DNA of 64,000 nt from an uncultured Muribaculaceae bacterium (GCA_904501735.1 CAJGBY010000010.1:1-64000); one strand, 5' to 3'; positions 8,761 to 17,713 are shown, numbered from the stretch's first letter. The notes: generated by a model from the letters alone, not told the origin. Translations and numbers: made by a program.

Positions 8761-10146
8761 TTATGACAATGAACGAATCACTGCCTTAATATCTTCAACG
8801 AGTGTTTCAGCTTCAGCCATTGTGTGAGCTTCAGCTACGATACGAATAATTGGTTCAGTATTACTCTTGCGCAAATGTACCCAGCTTTCCTTGAAATCGA
8901 TCTTAACACCATCGATATCGGTGATCTTTTCCTTTTCAAATTTCACCTTCAATGCTTCAAGAATTGCATCCACATCAATATCTGGAGTAAGTTCAATCTT
9001 ATTCTTTGAAATGCTATATTGAGGATAACCTGCCTTAAGTTCGCTCACCTTCTTACCGCTCTTAGCCAAGTGAGTCAAGAACAATGCAACACCCACAAGA
9101 GCATCACGACCATAGTGTGCAGGTGGATAGATTACACCACCATTACCTTCACCACCGATCACAGCGTTTGTACGCTTCATTTCAGTTGTTACATTCACTT
9201 CACCTACTGCCGAAGCTGAATAGCTGCAATTATAGTTCTTAGTTACATCAGCAAGCGCACGAGATGATGAAAGGTTTGAAACTGTTGAACCTGGAGTGCG
9301 TGATAGTACATAATCAGCAATTGCTACAAGTGTATATTCTTCTACGAAGAACTCACCATTTTCCATTACGATTGCAAGACGGTCAACATCAGGGTCTACT
9401 ACGAAACCAACATCAGCCTTACCTTCTTTCATAAGTGTTGAAATATCTGTAAGGTTTTCTGGTACTGGTTCTGGTGTGTGACCGAAGTTTCCTGTTGGCG
9501 CACAGTATAGCTCTATTACATTCTTAACACCTAGACGACGAAGCAATTCAGGAATAATTACACCACCGATTGAGTTCACAGCATCTACTGCTACTGTAAA
9601 GTTTGCGTTCTTAATTGCTTCAACATCAACAAGATCAAGATCAAGAATTTTGTTAATGTGGTGACGAGCATATGTTGTATTAGTATACACTTTACCGATT
9701 CTATCGATATCAGCATAATTATACTCATCATTTTGAGCAAGGCGAAGCACTTCCTTACCTTGAGCATCGTTCAAGAACTCTCCGTTTTCATTAAGAAGCT
9801 TCAATGCATTCCATTGCTTTGGATTGTGTGATGCAGTGATAATGATACCACCACAAGCATCTTCTTCCACTACTGCAATTTCTGTTGTTGGTGTTGATGC
9901 CATGCCGATGTTTACAACATCAAAACCACAGCCCACCAATGTTCCTTCAACGATATCGTTCACCATTTCGCCCGAAATACGAGCATCACGACCCACAACA
10001 ATTACATTTGATGTCTTTGTTGTTGTTTTACGAATGAACATCGCATAAGCCGATGTAAATTTCACGATATCAAGCGGAGTCAATCCATCGCCTGCTGCTC
10101 CACCTATCGTACCACGAATTCCCGAGATAGATTTAATAAGTGACAT
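8761..10146 (-). CDS. glmM: Phosphoglucosamine mutase (alpha-D-phosphohexomutase)
   Basis: This 461-residue phosphohexomutase probably converts glucosamine 6-phosphate to glucosamine 1-phosphate for UDP-GlcNAc synthesis. The phosphoserine loop TASHNP (near 104-109), the metal loop DPDVDR (near 248-253), the sugar-binding GEGNGG and the C-terminal phosphate-binding RKSNTEPIIRI are all present. The sequence opens with SLIKSISGIRGTIGG, as in Bacteroidota members annotated GlmM. Phosphomannomutase activity cannot be excluded. It is last in the operon. Confidence 0.88.
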   Translation of the reverse strand: MSLIKSISGIRGTIGGAAGDGLTPLDIVKFTSAYAMFIRKTTTKTSNVIVVGRDARISGEMVNDIVEGTLVGCGFDVVNIGMASTPTTEIAVVEEDACGGIIITASHNPKQWNALKLLNENGEFLNDAQGKEVLRLAQNDEYNYADIDRIGKVYTNTTYARHHINKILDLDLVDVEAIKNANFTVAVDAVNSIGGVIIPELLRRLGVKNVIELYCAPTGNFGHTPEPVPENLTDISTLMKEGKADVGFVVDPDVDRLAIVMENGEFFVEEYTLVAIADYVLSRTPGSTVSNLSSSRALADVTKNYNCSYSASAVGEVNVTTEMKRTNAVIGGEGNGGVIYPPAHYGRDALVGVALFLTHLAKSGKKVSELKAGYPQYSISKNKIELTPDIDVDAILEALKVKFEKEKITDIDGVKIDFKESWVHLRKSNTEPIIRIVAEAHTMAEAETLVEDIKAVIRSLS

Positions 10147-10193
10147 TGTAATAGATACTTTTATGTTGTTAGTTTTTGTAATTATGTCTTTAT

Positions 10194-10799
10194 TTAGTCC
10201 TCACTTCCTCCACCTATCATACTTGGATAGTATGAAATTGTGTAAAGATATGGCACCACTTCTGATATTTCATCAGTAAAACCATATTGTGACTTAACAA
10301 GCAAGTTCACCTTTGTTGGATATTGACCATCACCGCCCAAGCCTATCAATGCCAATGGCATTTGAATACCATAGCCATACATAGAAGATGATGAAACTGT
10401 GTAATTATTATATAGGAATTGAGTTGGATCGGCCAACATGTTTTCAGCATTTCCTTCCCAATATTCTTCGCCATCTGTATATAGATAGCCCAAATCCAAA
10501 CGCATAAAACGGAAATACACAGGTTGATTATCAACTGGTCGCTTTGACTTATCACCTGCTACAAGCACTTGCATATACACATTTCCTTCTGGATCTATTC
10601 TATAGAATGGTGCATCTGGCCCCACCTCAAACACTGTATCAGCAGGAACTTCATCAACGATTTCATAACCCGCAAGGTATGAATTGCACGCTCTTCTTTC
10701 TTCTCTTAACAAATCGGCGTAATTCTCTTTGTTTTCACACGAAACCAATGAAAGCACTGCTACGCCACCCATTAATATTGATAACAATCTAAGTTTCAT
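10194..10799 (-). CDS. DUF4827-type lipoprotein
   Basis: This has 201 residues. The N-terminus ends in the lipobox LSLVSC (Cys near residue 21), so the protein is lipidated and carried to the periplasmic side or the outer membrane. The rest resembles the Bacteroidales DUF4827 family, remotely FKBP-like, placed between a DHH phosphoesterase and GlmM. No catalytic residues are evident. Gaps of 22 bases to the DHH gene and 47 bases to glmM support one operon. The function is unknown; a link to cell-wall precursor supply is only suggested by position. Confidence 0.7.
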   Translation of the reverse strand: MKLRLLSILMGGVAVLSLVSCENKENYADLLREERRACNSYLAGYEIVDEVPADTVFEVGPDAPFYRIDPEGNVYMQVLVAGDKSKRPVDNQPVYFRFMRLDLGYLYTDGEEYWEGNAENMLADPTQFLYNNYTVSSSSMYGYGIQMPLALIGLGGDGQYPTKVNLLVKSQYGFTDEISEVVPYLYTISYYPSMIGGGSED

Positions 10800-10821
10800 C
10801 TTTTATTCTGTTATTATATCT

Positions 10822-11865
10822 TTATTTTTCGTTTTTATTTTCTTTCTCTTTCTTCAATAGCTCAACTATATCATACACAATTGCCTTACATTCGTCCATT
10901 GTGCCTCTGAACTCGCCTCCAGCAGCATTTTTATGACCGCCTCCGCAAAAATACTTTTCGCACCACACATTCACCGCGAAATCGCCAGCCGAACGCGTCG
11001 ACACCTTTATATACTCTTGATCATCACGTAAAAATATCGACCAACACACTCCAGGTATTGTCAATGGACGATTCACAAGACTTTCTGTATCGCCTCGTTG
11101 ATAGTGATATTTCACCAATTCATCGTGGTCGAGTGTAATGAGCGCGCCTCCCACTTCAGGGAACACTTCCATCTTCTCACTCAAGGCATAGCCAAGCAAG
11201 CGCAAACGATTTTCCGAATTGGTATTCATCACCACATTATAAATGTGTTCCTTATCAATACCCCACTTAAGCAATTCCGAAATTATCACATACAAATCGG
11301 GATTATTCGAATTATATGTAAAATTGCCCGTATCGGTCATCATTCCTGTATACAAACAAGTTGCGCTCCAACGGCTCATATATCGCTTCATTCCCATGAA
11401 GTAAATCACATGATAAAGCAATTCACATGTCGACGACATTTCAGGGAACGATATTTGCAAATCGGCAAATGGTTCTGGGTCAAGATGATGATCTATTAGC
11501 ACTTTCTTAGCTTTTGCAGCTGTCAACACTGGTGCAAATCTATCCACTCTATATGGTGCATTAAAGTCAAGGCACACTATCAAGTCGGCTTCATTCACAA
11601 AGTGCTTTGCCATCAATTCCTGACGAGTATACACTACTATATCCTTCACTCCTGGAAGGAATGTAAGCGATGGTGGCAACATATCGGGAGTAATCACTGT
11701 TGCTTGTTTTCCCAATTTGCGCAACACATGCATCAAGCATAGCGATGACCCCACTGCATCTCCATCAGGCGACACATGGCAAGTAATCACTATTTTTTGC
11801 GCAGCCATAAGCATCAGCTTCAATTGCTGCAACACCTCATCGGCAACTACTCTTTTTATCATCAC
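10822..11865 (-). CDS. DHH-family phosphoesterase (NrnA-like)
   Basis: This 347-residue protein has the DHH motifs: CHVSPDGDAVGSSL (near 30-43), the motif II region CLDFNAPYRVD, LIDHHLDPE (the DHH-type motif), MTDTGNF, and the C-terminal DHHA1 glycine-rich GGGHKNAAGG. The family degrades nanoRNA oligonucleotides, pAp or cyclic dinucleotide products with Mn2+. NrnA-like activity is the best guess; the substrate is not determinable here. It is first in the operon with DUF4827 and glmM, with a -7 box 17 bases upstream. Confidence 0.85.
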   Translation of the reverse strand: MMIKRVVADEVLQQLKLMLMAAQKIVITCHVSPDGDAVGSSLCLMHVLRKLGKQATVITPDMLPPSLTFLPGVKDIVVYTRQELMAKHFVNEADLIVCLDFNAPYRVDRFAPVLTAAKAKKVLIDHHLDPEPFADLQISFPEMSSTCELLYHVIYFMGMKRYMSRWSATCLYTGMMTDTGNFTYNSNNPDLYVIISELLKWGIDKEHIYNVVMNTNSENRLRLLGYALSEKMEVFPEVGGALITLDHDELVKYHYQRGDTESLVNRPLTIPGVCWSIFLRDDQEYIKVSTRSAGDFAVNVWCEKYFCGGGHKNAAGGEFRGTMDECKAIVYDIVELLKKEKENKNEK

Positions 11866-11881
11866 ATTCTAAATAATCACG

Positions 11882-11889
11882 CAAAGATA
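11882..11889 (-). promoter_or_regulatory. -7 box TATCTTTG for the DHH operon
   Basis: This is a perfect TAnnTTTG on the minus strand, with the ATG at 11865 sixteen bases downstream. It is divergent from the dsbD promoter. Confidence 0.65.
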
Positions 11890-12006
11890 AAAATAAAATT
11901 CCTATTTTGCGCGTCATAAGCCAATATCTGTGTAAAGATAGAGTAAATTAACGGAATTTTAAGTATTTTTGTGCTTCAATTTAGTTCGTCTATTAATAAT
12001 AGGCAG

Positions 12007-12014
12007 TAATTTTG
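12007..12014 (+). promoter_or_regulatory. -7 box TAATTTTG for the dsbD operon
   Basis: This matches TAnnTTTG and lies 39 bases before the dsbD ATG at 12054. The upstream sequence is AT-rich. Confidence 0.6.
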
Positions 12015-12053
12015 CAGAGAAATTGATATAATCGTTAAATTTACTATAAAATT

Positions 12054-14006
12054 ATGACTAAGAAATTATCATTTCTTTTACTTACAATGCTGATTGGCAT
12101 TTTTTCGGCCTCAGCACAAATCATCAACCCTGTAACTTGGGTTAATTCTATCGAAATCACTGGTGAGAACACTGGTGAAATGACTTTTTCAGCCAAGATT
12201 GATGCTGGTTGGCACATGTATGGCACCGAAATCCCAGCCGAAAGTGGCATTCAAGCTACTACTGGTATATGGGATGTTCTCGAAGGTGTAGAACTTGACG
12301 GACCTCTTACCCCTAATCGCCCTCCTCACGAACAATTTGACGATGTGATGGGTATGAAACTCAATTGGTGGGAAAACGAAGTGGTTCTAACTCAAAAATT
12401 TAAAATTGCCGACAAAGACCACTACAAAATCATAGGTAGCATAAAGTATATGGTGTGCAACGACGAAACTTGCCAACCTCCCACAAAGGAACCTATCGAA
12501 TTTATCAAGGGCGATGCTAATGAGCCTATGCTTATCAGCGACGCTAATGCTGCTGCCAACATCAACACTCCAACAGCCAACAGCGACCAACTTTGGGCTC
12601 CGGTTACCCTACCTGAAAATACTGGCGAAATCAAGAACGAAGCTTCTATTTCGGGATTGTCTTCTTGGCTTATTTTCGTAGGTGGCTTTATCGGAGGTCT
12701 TCTTGCGCTTCTCACTCCTTGTGTATGGCCTATGATTCCTCTCACAGTGAGCTTCTTCTTGAAGAAGAGTGGTTCTCGTAGCAAAGCTATCACTAATGCG
12801 TTGCTATACGGTATGTCTATCATCGTCATCTACCTTGTACTTGGTTTGGCAGTAACTGCAATCTTTGGTGCAAGTGCGCTCAACGCATTGTCTACTAACG
12901 CTATTTTCAACATCATCTTCTTCTTGATGCTTGTTGTATTTGCTATATCATTCTTTGGTGCATTCGACATCAAGCTTCCAGATTCTTGGGCTAACAAAAT
13001 GGACGAAAATGCCGAAAAGACTTCTGGTCTATTGAGCATCTTCTTCATGGCGTTCACACTCACACTTGTATCATTCTCTTGCACTGGTCCTATCATCGGT
13101 ACATTGCTTGTTGAAGCTGCCAACATGGGCAACTACACTGGTCCTGCTGTAGGTATGTTTGGTTTCGCGCTTGCGCTTGCCATCCCATTCACTCTTTTCG
13201 CTATTTTCCCATCTTGGCTTAAGGAAGTACCTAAATCAGGTGGTTGGATGACAACTGTTAAGGTTACTCTTGGTTTCATCGAACTTGCGTTATCGCTTAA
13301 GTTCTTATCGGTTGCCGACCTTGCTTATGGTTGGGGAATTCTCGACCGCGAAGTATTCGTTTCGCTTTGGGTTGTAATTTTCGCACTTCTTGGACTATAC
13401 CTACTTGGCAAGATTCGTTTCGCTCACGAAGACGAAAACGAAGGTATTGGCGTGTTCCGCTTCTTCCTTGCCATGATTTCGCTTGCATTCTCAATCTACC
13501 TACTTCCAGGTCTTTGGGGTGCTCCTCTTAAGAGCGTAAGTGCTTTCGTCCCTCCATTGTACACTCAAGATTTCAATCTTTACGATGAAGGTATGACTCA
13601 CTACGAAGATTTCGACGAAGGTATGCGTGCTGCACAAGCTCAAGGCAAACCTGCATTCATTGACTTCTCCGGTTATGGTTGTGTTAACTGCCGCGAAATG
13701 GAAGCTGCTGTACTCAACGACACTAAGGTGAAGGACATTCTTGAAAAGGACTTCGTATTCATCACTCTTATGGTCGACGACAAGCGCCCTCTTCCTGAAC
13801 CTATCTATGTAGTTGAAAACGGCCGACAAGTAAAACTTGAAACCTATGGCGACCGCTGGAGCTACTTGCAACGCTATAAGTTCAACGCCAACTCTCAACC
13901 TTATTATGCTGTGATTGGCAACAATGGTGAATTACTTTCAGGTCCTTATTTCTACGATGAAGATGTAGAAAAATTCATCAATTTCCTTAACGCAGGCAAA
14001 AAATAA
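12054..14006 (+). CDS. dsbD: Thiol:disulfide interchange protein DsbD
   Basis: This 650-residue protein moves electrons from cytoplasmic thioredoxin to periplasmic thiols. It has a signal peptide (1-22), an N-terminal DsbD-alpha-like beta domain (about 25-150), a CcdA-type membrane core of about eight helices with the paired cysteines C223 (LTPCVWPM) and C343 (FSCTGP), and a C-terminal thioredoxin-like domain with C543-V-N-C546. All three electron-relay cysteine sets expected of full-length DsbD are visible in order. It starts a five-gene operon. Confidence 0.92.
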   Translation: MTKKLSFLLLTMLIGIFSASAQIINPVTWVNSIEITGENTGEMTFSAKIDAGWHMYGTEIPAESGIQATTGIWDVLEGVELDGPLTPNRPPHEQFDDVMGMKLNWWENEVVLTQKFKIADKDHYKIIGSIKYMVCNDETCQPPTKEPIEFIKGDANEPMLISDANAAANINTPTANSDQLWAPVTLPENTGEIKNEASISGLSSWLIFVGGFIGGLLALLTPCVWPMIPLTVSFFLKKSGSRSKAITNALLYGMSIIVIYLVLGLAVTAIFGASALNALSTNAIFNIIFFLMLVVFAISFFGAFDIKLPDSWANKMDENAEKTSGLLSIFFMAFTLTLVSFSCTGPIIGTLLVEAANMGNYTGPAVGMFGFALALAIPFTLFAIFPSWLKEVPKSGGWMTTVKVTLGFIELALSLKFLSVADLAYGWGILDREVFVSLWVVIFALLGLYLLGKIRFAHEDENEGIGVFRFFLAMISLAFSIYLLPGLWGAPLKSVSAFVPPLYTQDFNLYDEGMTHYEDFDEGMRAAQAQGKPAFIDFSGYGCVNCREMEAAVLNDTKVKDILEKDFVFITLMVDDKRPLPEPIYVVENGRQVKLETYGDRWSYLQRYKFNANSQPYYAVIGNNGELLSGPYFYDEDVEKFINFLNAGKK

Positions 14007-14014
14007 TATTTGTA

Positions 14015-14809
14015 ATGTCACACACTAAACAAGATAAGCTCGAGGCATTCGGCAAAATGCTGGATGTCCTCGATACTTTACGCGTAAAATGTCCTTGGGA
14101 CGCTAAACAAACCAACGAAAGCCTTCGCCCTAATTCGGTCGAAGAAATGCTCGAACTTGCCGACGCACTCATTCGCGACGATGTGCAAGACATCAAGAAA
14201 GAACTTGGCGATGTGCTGCTTCATGTTCTTTTCTACTCTAAAATTGCCGACGAGCAACAGCGTTTCGACATTGCCGATGTGTGTGATGCCCTACGCAACA
14301 AACTTATTTTCCGCCACCCTCATGTCTATGGCGATACCCACATCGATGGCACCGACGATGTGCTAAAGAACTGGGAAGAACTCAAGATGAAAGAGAAAGA
14401 CGGCAACAAAACCGTCCTTTCGGGTGTTCCTGCCACTCTCCCTGCACTTATCAAGGCTTTCCGTGTGCAAGAAAAGACTTCCAATGTAGGATTCGATTGG
14501 GACAATCCTGCCGATGTGTGGGCTAAGGTTAAAGAGGAAATCAACGAAGTAGAACAAGAAATCACAAGCGGTAATGCTACCGATTTGGAGAAAGAATTTG
14601 GCGACCTTCTTTTCAGCATCGTCAATGTAGCGCGCACCTATGGCGTCAACCCCGAAAATGCGCTCGAAAAAACCAATCAAAAGTTCATCAACCGCTTCAA
14701 TTATGTCGAAGCTAAGTCTAAAGAACAAGGCCGCAAACTCAAAGAAATGACTCTTGCCGAAATGGACATTCTTTGGGACGAAGCTAAGCAATTAGAACGA
14801 AATAAATGA
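14015..14809 (+). CDS. mazG: Nucleoside triphosphate pyrophosphohydrolase MazG
   Basis: This 264-residue protein equals E. coli MazG in length. It has two tandem MazG domains: the first contains CPWDAKQTNESLRP and EEMLELADAL with KKELGDVLLHVLF, the second KEEINEVEQEI and EKEFGDLLFSIVN. The EExxE and ExxD metal-binding patterns are intact in both. The enzyme hydrolyses NTPs and dNTPs to monophosphates and so cleans the nucleotide pool. Its stop overlaps the topB start by 4 bases (ATGA), so translation is probably coupled. Confidence 0.93.
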   Translation: MSHTKQDKLEAFGKMLDVLDTLRVKCPWDAKQTNESLRPNSVEEMLELADALIRDDVQDIKKELGDVLLHVLFYSKIADEQQRFDIADVCDALRNKLIFRHPHVYGDTHIDGTDDVLKNWEELKMKEKDGNKTVLSGVPATLPALIKAFRVQEKTSNVGFDWDNPADVWAKVKEEINEVEQEITSGNATDLEKEFGDLLFSIVNVARTYGVNPENALEKTNQKFINRFNYVEAKSKEQGRKLKEMTLAEMDILWDEAKQLERNK

Positions 14810-16641
14810 TAGTTTGCATCACTGAGAAACCAAGTGTCGCTAAGGATATTGCATCTATTCTTGGCGCCAACGATCGTCACAATGGATATTACGAAGGGAA
14901 CGGATACCAAGTTACTTGGACATTCGGCCACCTTTGTACACTCAAAGAGCCCCACGACTACACCAATCTTTGGAAAGCGTGGAGCCTTGGCGCATTACCC
15001 ATGATTCCACCTCGTTTTGGTATCAAACTCATCGACGACGAAGGCATCAAGCGACAATTCAATGTGATCGAAACCCTCATCAAAACAGCCACTCATGTCA
15101 TCAACTGCGGTGATGCTGGGCAAGAAGGGGAACTCATTCAACGCTGGGTGATGCAGAAAGCCAAGTGCGACAAACCAGTGCAAAGACTTTGGATTTCTTC
15201 GCTTACCGACGAAAGTATTCGCGAAGGATTCAAATCTCTTAAGCCTCAAGCCGATTTCGACTCGCTATATTATGCTGGGTTATCTCGAGCCATTGGCGAC
15301 TGGATTTTGGGCATGAATGCTACTCGCCTCTACACTCTCAAGTACTCTCAGAATCGCAATGTACTATCGATAGGACGAGTGCAAACTCCCACTTTGGCGC
15401 TCATCGTTAATCGCCAACGCGAAATAGACAATTTCGTTCCTGAGGACTATTGGGAAATCAAAACCCTCTATCGCAACACCACCTTCAATTCCACCAAGGG
15501 ACGATACAAAAGCGAAGAGGAAGCCAACGAGGTAATCGAACGCATCAAGGACTCTTTGCTCACCATAAAATCCGTTTCTACCAAGAAAGGCAAAGAAGCT
15601 CCTCCTCGTTTGTTCGACTTGACATCTCTTCAAGTGGAATGCAACAAGAAATATGCATTCTCGGCCGAAGAAACACTCAAATACATTCAGTCGCTTTACG
15701 AAAAGAAGGTTACCACCTACCCTCGTGTCGACACCACTTTCCTTAGCGACGACATCTACCCTAAAGTGCCTGGTATTCTCGAGAAGCTCACTCCTTATAT
15801 GAACTTCGTGAAACCAATCCTTGAGGGTGGCAAAATTCCGAAAAGCAAAAAAGTGTTCGATAACTCTAAGGTTACCGACCACCACGCTATCATACCCACC
15901 AATGTAGAACCTCAACGAGTGCCTCTCACTCGCGAGGAGAAACTTGTCTACGACTTGGTGGCACGACGATTCATCGCTGCATTCTATCCCGATTGCGAGT
16001 TTGCGTCTACTACCGTTCTTGCCGACATCAACAACACCGAATTTAAAGCTACTGGTCGACAAATCCTAAAGAACGGATGGCGCGAACTATATATCAAGGA
16101 CAAGAACACCGAAGAAAAAACCGACGAGGACGCCAACGACTTTATGCCCGAATTTACCGAAGGAGAAAGTGGTCCTCACGAGCCTTCTTTGCTCAAGAAG
16201 CAAACTCAACCACCTAAGTATTACACCGAAGGTACTCTGCTTCGTGCAATGGAAACAGCTGGTAAACTTGTCGAAGATGACGAACTTCGCGACGCTATGA
16301 AAGAAAACGGTATCGGTCGCCCATCTACTCGCGCGGCCATCATCGAAACTCTTTTCAAGCGCCACTACATCCGCAAAGTGAAAAAAAACCTTCAAGCCAC
16401 TCAAGCGGGTATATCACTCATCGACACCATCAATGAGGAACTACTCAAATCAGCCAAGCTCACTGGACTTTGGGAAAACAAACTGCGCAAAATCGAACGC
16501 AACGAATATGCGGCTGCCGATTTCATCAACGAGCTCAAGGAAATGGTGAACAAAATCGTTATCGATGTGCTAAAGGACAATAGCCACAATAGCATTCCTG
16601 TCGACGACGACAAAGACAACAAAAAGAAACCTAAGAAATAA
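14806..16641 (+). CDS. topB: DNA topoisomerase III (type IA)
   Basis: This is a 611-residue type IA topoisomerase. It opens with the Toprim domain (ITEKPSVAKDIA, then GDAGQEGELI), and the active-site tyrosine is Y305 in TTYPRVDTTFLS. The C-terminal core has GIGRPSTRA. No Cys4 zinc ribbons are visible; the protein ends in a Lys/Asp-rich tail. It relaxes and decatenates single-strand-containing DNA during replication and recombination. Because it lacks a zinc tail and has the TopB-type N-terminus, it is assigned TopB and not TopA. Confidence 0.9.
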   Translation: MIVCITEKPSVAKDIASILGANDRHNGYYEGNGYQVTWTFGHLCTLKEPHDYTNLWKAWSLGALPMIPPRFGIKLIDDEGIKRQFNVIETLIKTATHVINCGDAGQEGELIQRWVMQKAKCDKPVQRLWISSLTDESIREGFKSLKPQADFDSLYYAGLSRAIGDWILGMNATRLYTLKYSQNRNVLSIGRVQTPTLALIVNRQREIDNFVPEDYWEIKTLYRNTTFNSTKGRYKSEEEANEVIERIKDSLLTIKSVSTKKGKEAPPRLFDLTSLQVECNKKYAFSAEETLKYIQSLYEKKVTTYPRVDTTFLSDDIYPKVPGILEKLTPYMNFVKPILEGGKIPKSKKVFDNSKVTDHHAIIPTNVEPQRVPLTREEKLVYDLVARRFIAAFYPDCEFASTTVLADINNTEFKATGRQILKNGWRELYIKDKNTEEKTDEDANDFMPEFTEGESGPHEPSLLKKQTQPPKYYTEGTLLRAMETAGKLVEDDELRDAMKENGIGRPSTRAAIIETLFKRHYIRKVKKNLQATQAGISLIDTINEELLKSAKLTGLWENKLRKIERNEYAAADFINELKEMVNKIVIDVLKDNSHNSIPVDDDKDNKKKPKK

Positions 16642-16646
16642 CTATA

Positions 16647-17174
16647 ATGGACGAAATATTTCCTATTGTCGACGAAAACGGCAATATCACTGGCTCAGCC
16701 ACTCGCAAAGAATGTCACTCAGGAAGCAAACTCCTACACCCTGTTGTGCATTTACACATTTTAAATGAACAACGCGACGCCTTGTTTCTTCAAAAACGAG
16801 CGCTCAACAAGGACATTCAACCTGGCAAGTGGGACACAGCTGTAGGTGGACATGTCGACCTCGGCGAAAACATTCACATCGCCCTACGACGCGAAACAAG
16901 AGAGGAACTTGGTCTCATTGACTTCACTCCTCAACACATTATATCTTATGTGTTCGAAAGCGAAATCGAACGCGAATTGGTCAACACTTTCACTACCACT
17001 GTGAACCCCGACACCACTAATTTCGTTATTGATGAAAACGAAATCTGCGAAGGACGCTTTTGGCCTCTTCACGAAATCGACAGCAATTTGGGTAAAGGTG
17101 TATTCACCCCTAATTTCGAGCAGGAATACCAACGCATCCTACCACAATTAAGAGAGCAACGCAATGAGCAATAG
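16647..17174 (+). CDS. Nudix hydrolase (YfcD-like)
   Basis: This is 175 residues with a complete Nudix box at about 73-95 (GHVDLGENIHIALRRETREE pattern, i.e. Gx5Ex7REx2EExG). The preceding HPVVHLHILNEQ and LQKRALNKDIQPGKWD segments match YfcD- or IDI-related Nudix proteins. The substrate is unknown; nucleoside diphosphate derivatives or prenyl diphosphates are possible. It follows topB by 5 bases, and the next small gene starts inside its 3' end, so all are co-transcribed. MazG in the same operon also removes pyrophosphate from nucleotides. Confidence 0.85.
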   Translation: MDEIFPIVDENGNITGSATRKECHSGSKLLHPVVHLHILNEQRDALFLQKRALNKDIQPGKWDTAVGGHVDLGENIHIALRRETREELGLIDFTPQHIISYVFESEIERELVNTFTTTVNPDTTNFVIDENEICEGRFWPLHEIDSNLGKGVFTPNFEQEYQRILPQLREQRNEQ

Positions 17175-17358
17175 TATTTTAATTCAATATTTAATTCTCG
17201 CTGTTGTCTTTATTGTTATTGCAATCGGCCTATTCCGTTACTTTACAAAAATCAAGCAATGCAATAGCCCCGAGGATGCTTGTAATTGCTGTTCTGCAAA
17301 ATCTCTTTGCAAAAAGTCGAAAAAAAGCAACAAAGATATTGCAGAATTCAAAAAATAA
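17164..17358 (+). CDS. Small Cys-rich single-pass membrane protein
   Basis: This is 64 residues. It has one transmembrane helix at about 7-26, then a cytoplasmic-type tail with five closely spaced cysteines (residues about 36-49, pattern Cx6CxCCx5C) and a Lys-rich end. It resembles the FeoB-associated Cys-rich membrane protein family, but no feo gene is nearby. The ATG lies inside the Nudix gene (11-base overlap), which suggests coupled translation. A metal-binding or redox role is likely from the cysteines; coupling to DsbD at the head of the operon is speculative. Confidence 0.65.
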   Translation: MSNSILIQYLILAVVFIVIAIGLFRYFTKIKQCNSPEDACNCCSAKSLCKKSKKSNKDIAEFKK

Positions 17359-17361
17359 TTA

Positions 17362-17369
17362 TACCTTTG
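17362..17369 (+). promoter_or_regulatory. -7 box TACCTTTG of tRNA-Cys
   Basis: TACCTTTG is followed at once by CACTCGCAAAC, a leader also found before both tRNA-Arg(ACG) copies. The tRNA starts 20 bases downstream. Confidence 0.75.
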
Positions 17370-17388
17370 CACTCGCAAACCAAAACAA

Positions 17389-17460
17389 GGTTCCTTGGAT
17401 GAGTGGCTTAGTCAGCGGTCTGCAAAACCGTGTACGGCGGTTCGAATCCGCCAGGAACCT
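17389..17460 (+). tRNA. tRNA-Cys (GCA)
   Basis: The acceptor strands GGTTCCT and AGGAACC pair fully with discriminator T. The anticodon loop CTGCAAA, on a five-pair stem including one G-T, has anticodon GCA at 17422-17424. The T-loop is GGTTCGAATCC. The length is 72 bases with no encoded CCA. Confidence 0.95.
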
Positions 17461-17461
17461 C

Positions 17462-17502
17462 AAAAAAAGAGACATATCATTTCGATATGTCTCTTTTTTT
17501 TC
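17462..17502 (+). terminator. Terminator of tRNA-Cys
   Basis: AAGAGACATATC pairs with GATATGTCTCTT around a 5-base loop and ends in a run of eight T. It starts directly after the tRNA. Confidence 0.9.
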
Positions 17503-17660
17503 TTTATACCCCTACATCTTATAACCATCTTTTATGCCAAATCAATCGCATAATCACTAAAAATGCAACTTTTTTGCAAACAAACCTTTAATTTCTTATT
17601 TTTTTTGATGTTATTCACATTTTTACGCATAAATATTACCGATAATTAAGTTAAATGTAT

Positions 17661-17668
17661 TATCTTTA
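17661..17668 (+). promoter_or_regulatory. Imperfect -7 box TATCTTTA for the thr operon
   Basis: This differs from TAnnTTTG in the last base and is followed by C (TTTAC). It lies 45 bases before the thrA ATG. No threonine-rich leader peptide or attenuator was found in the 210-base gap after the tRNA-Cys terminator. Confidence 0.4.
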
Positions 17669-17713
17669 CATTTCAATAATAATATACAATTCATAAGATA
17701 ATTATATACACTG

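Noticed and set aside
15364..16062. 232-codon minus-strand frame
   Set aside because: It is the reverse of topB, which has a complete motif set; its composition is Phe/Val-rich shadow sequence.
17503..17713. Threonine attenuator upstream of thrA
   Set aside because: No Thr/Ile-rich leader peptide and no alternative hairpins with a T-run were found; only an imperfect promoter box.
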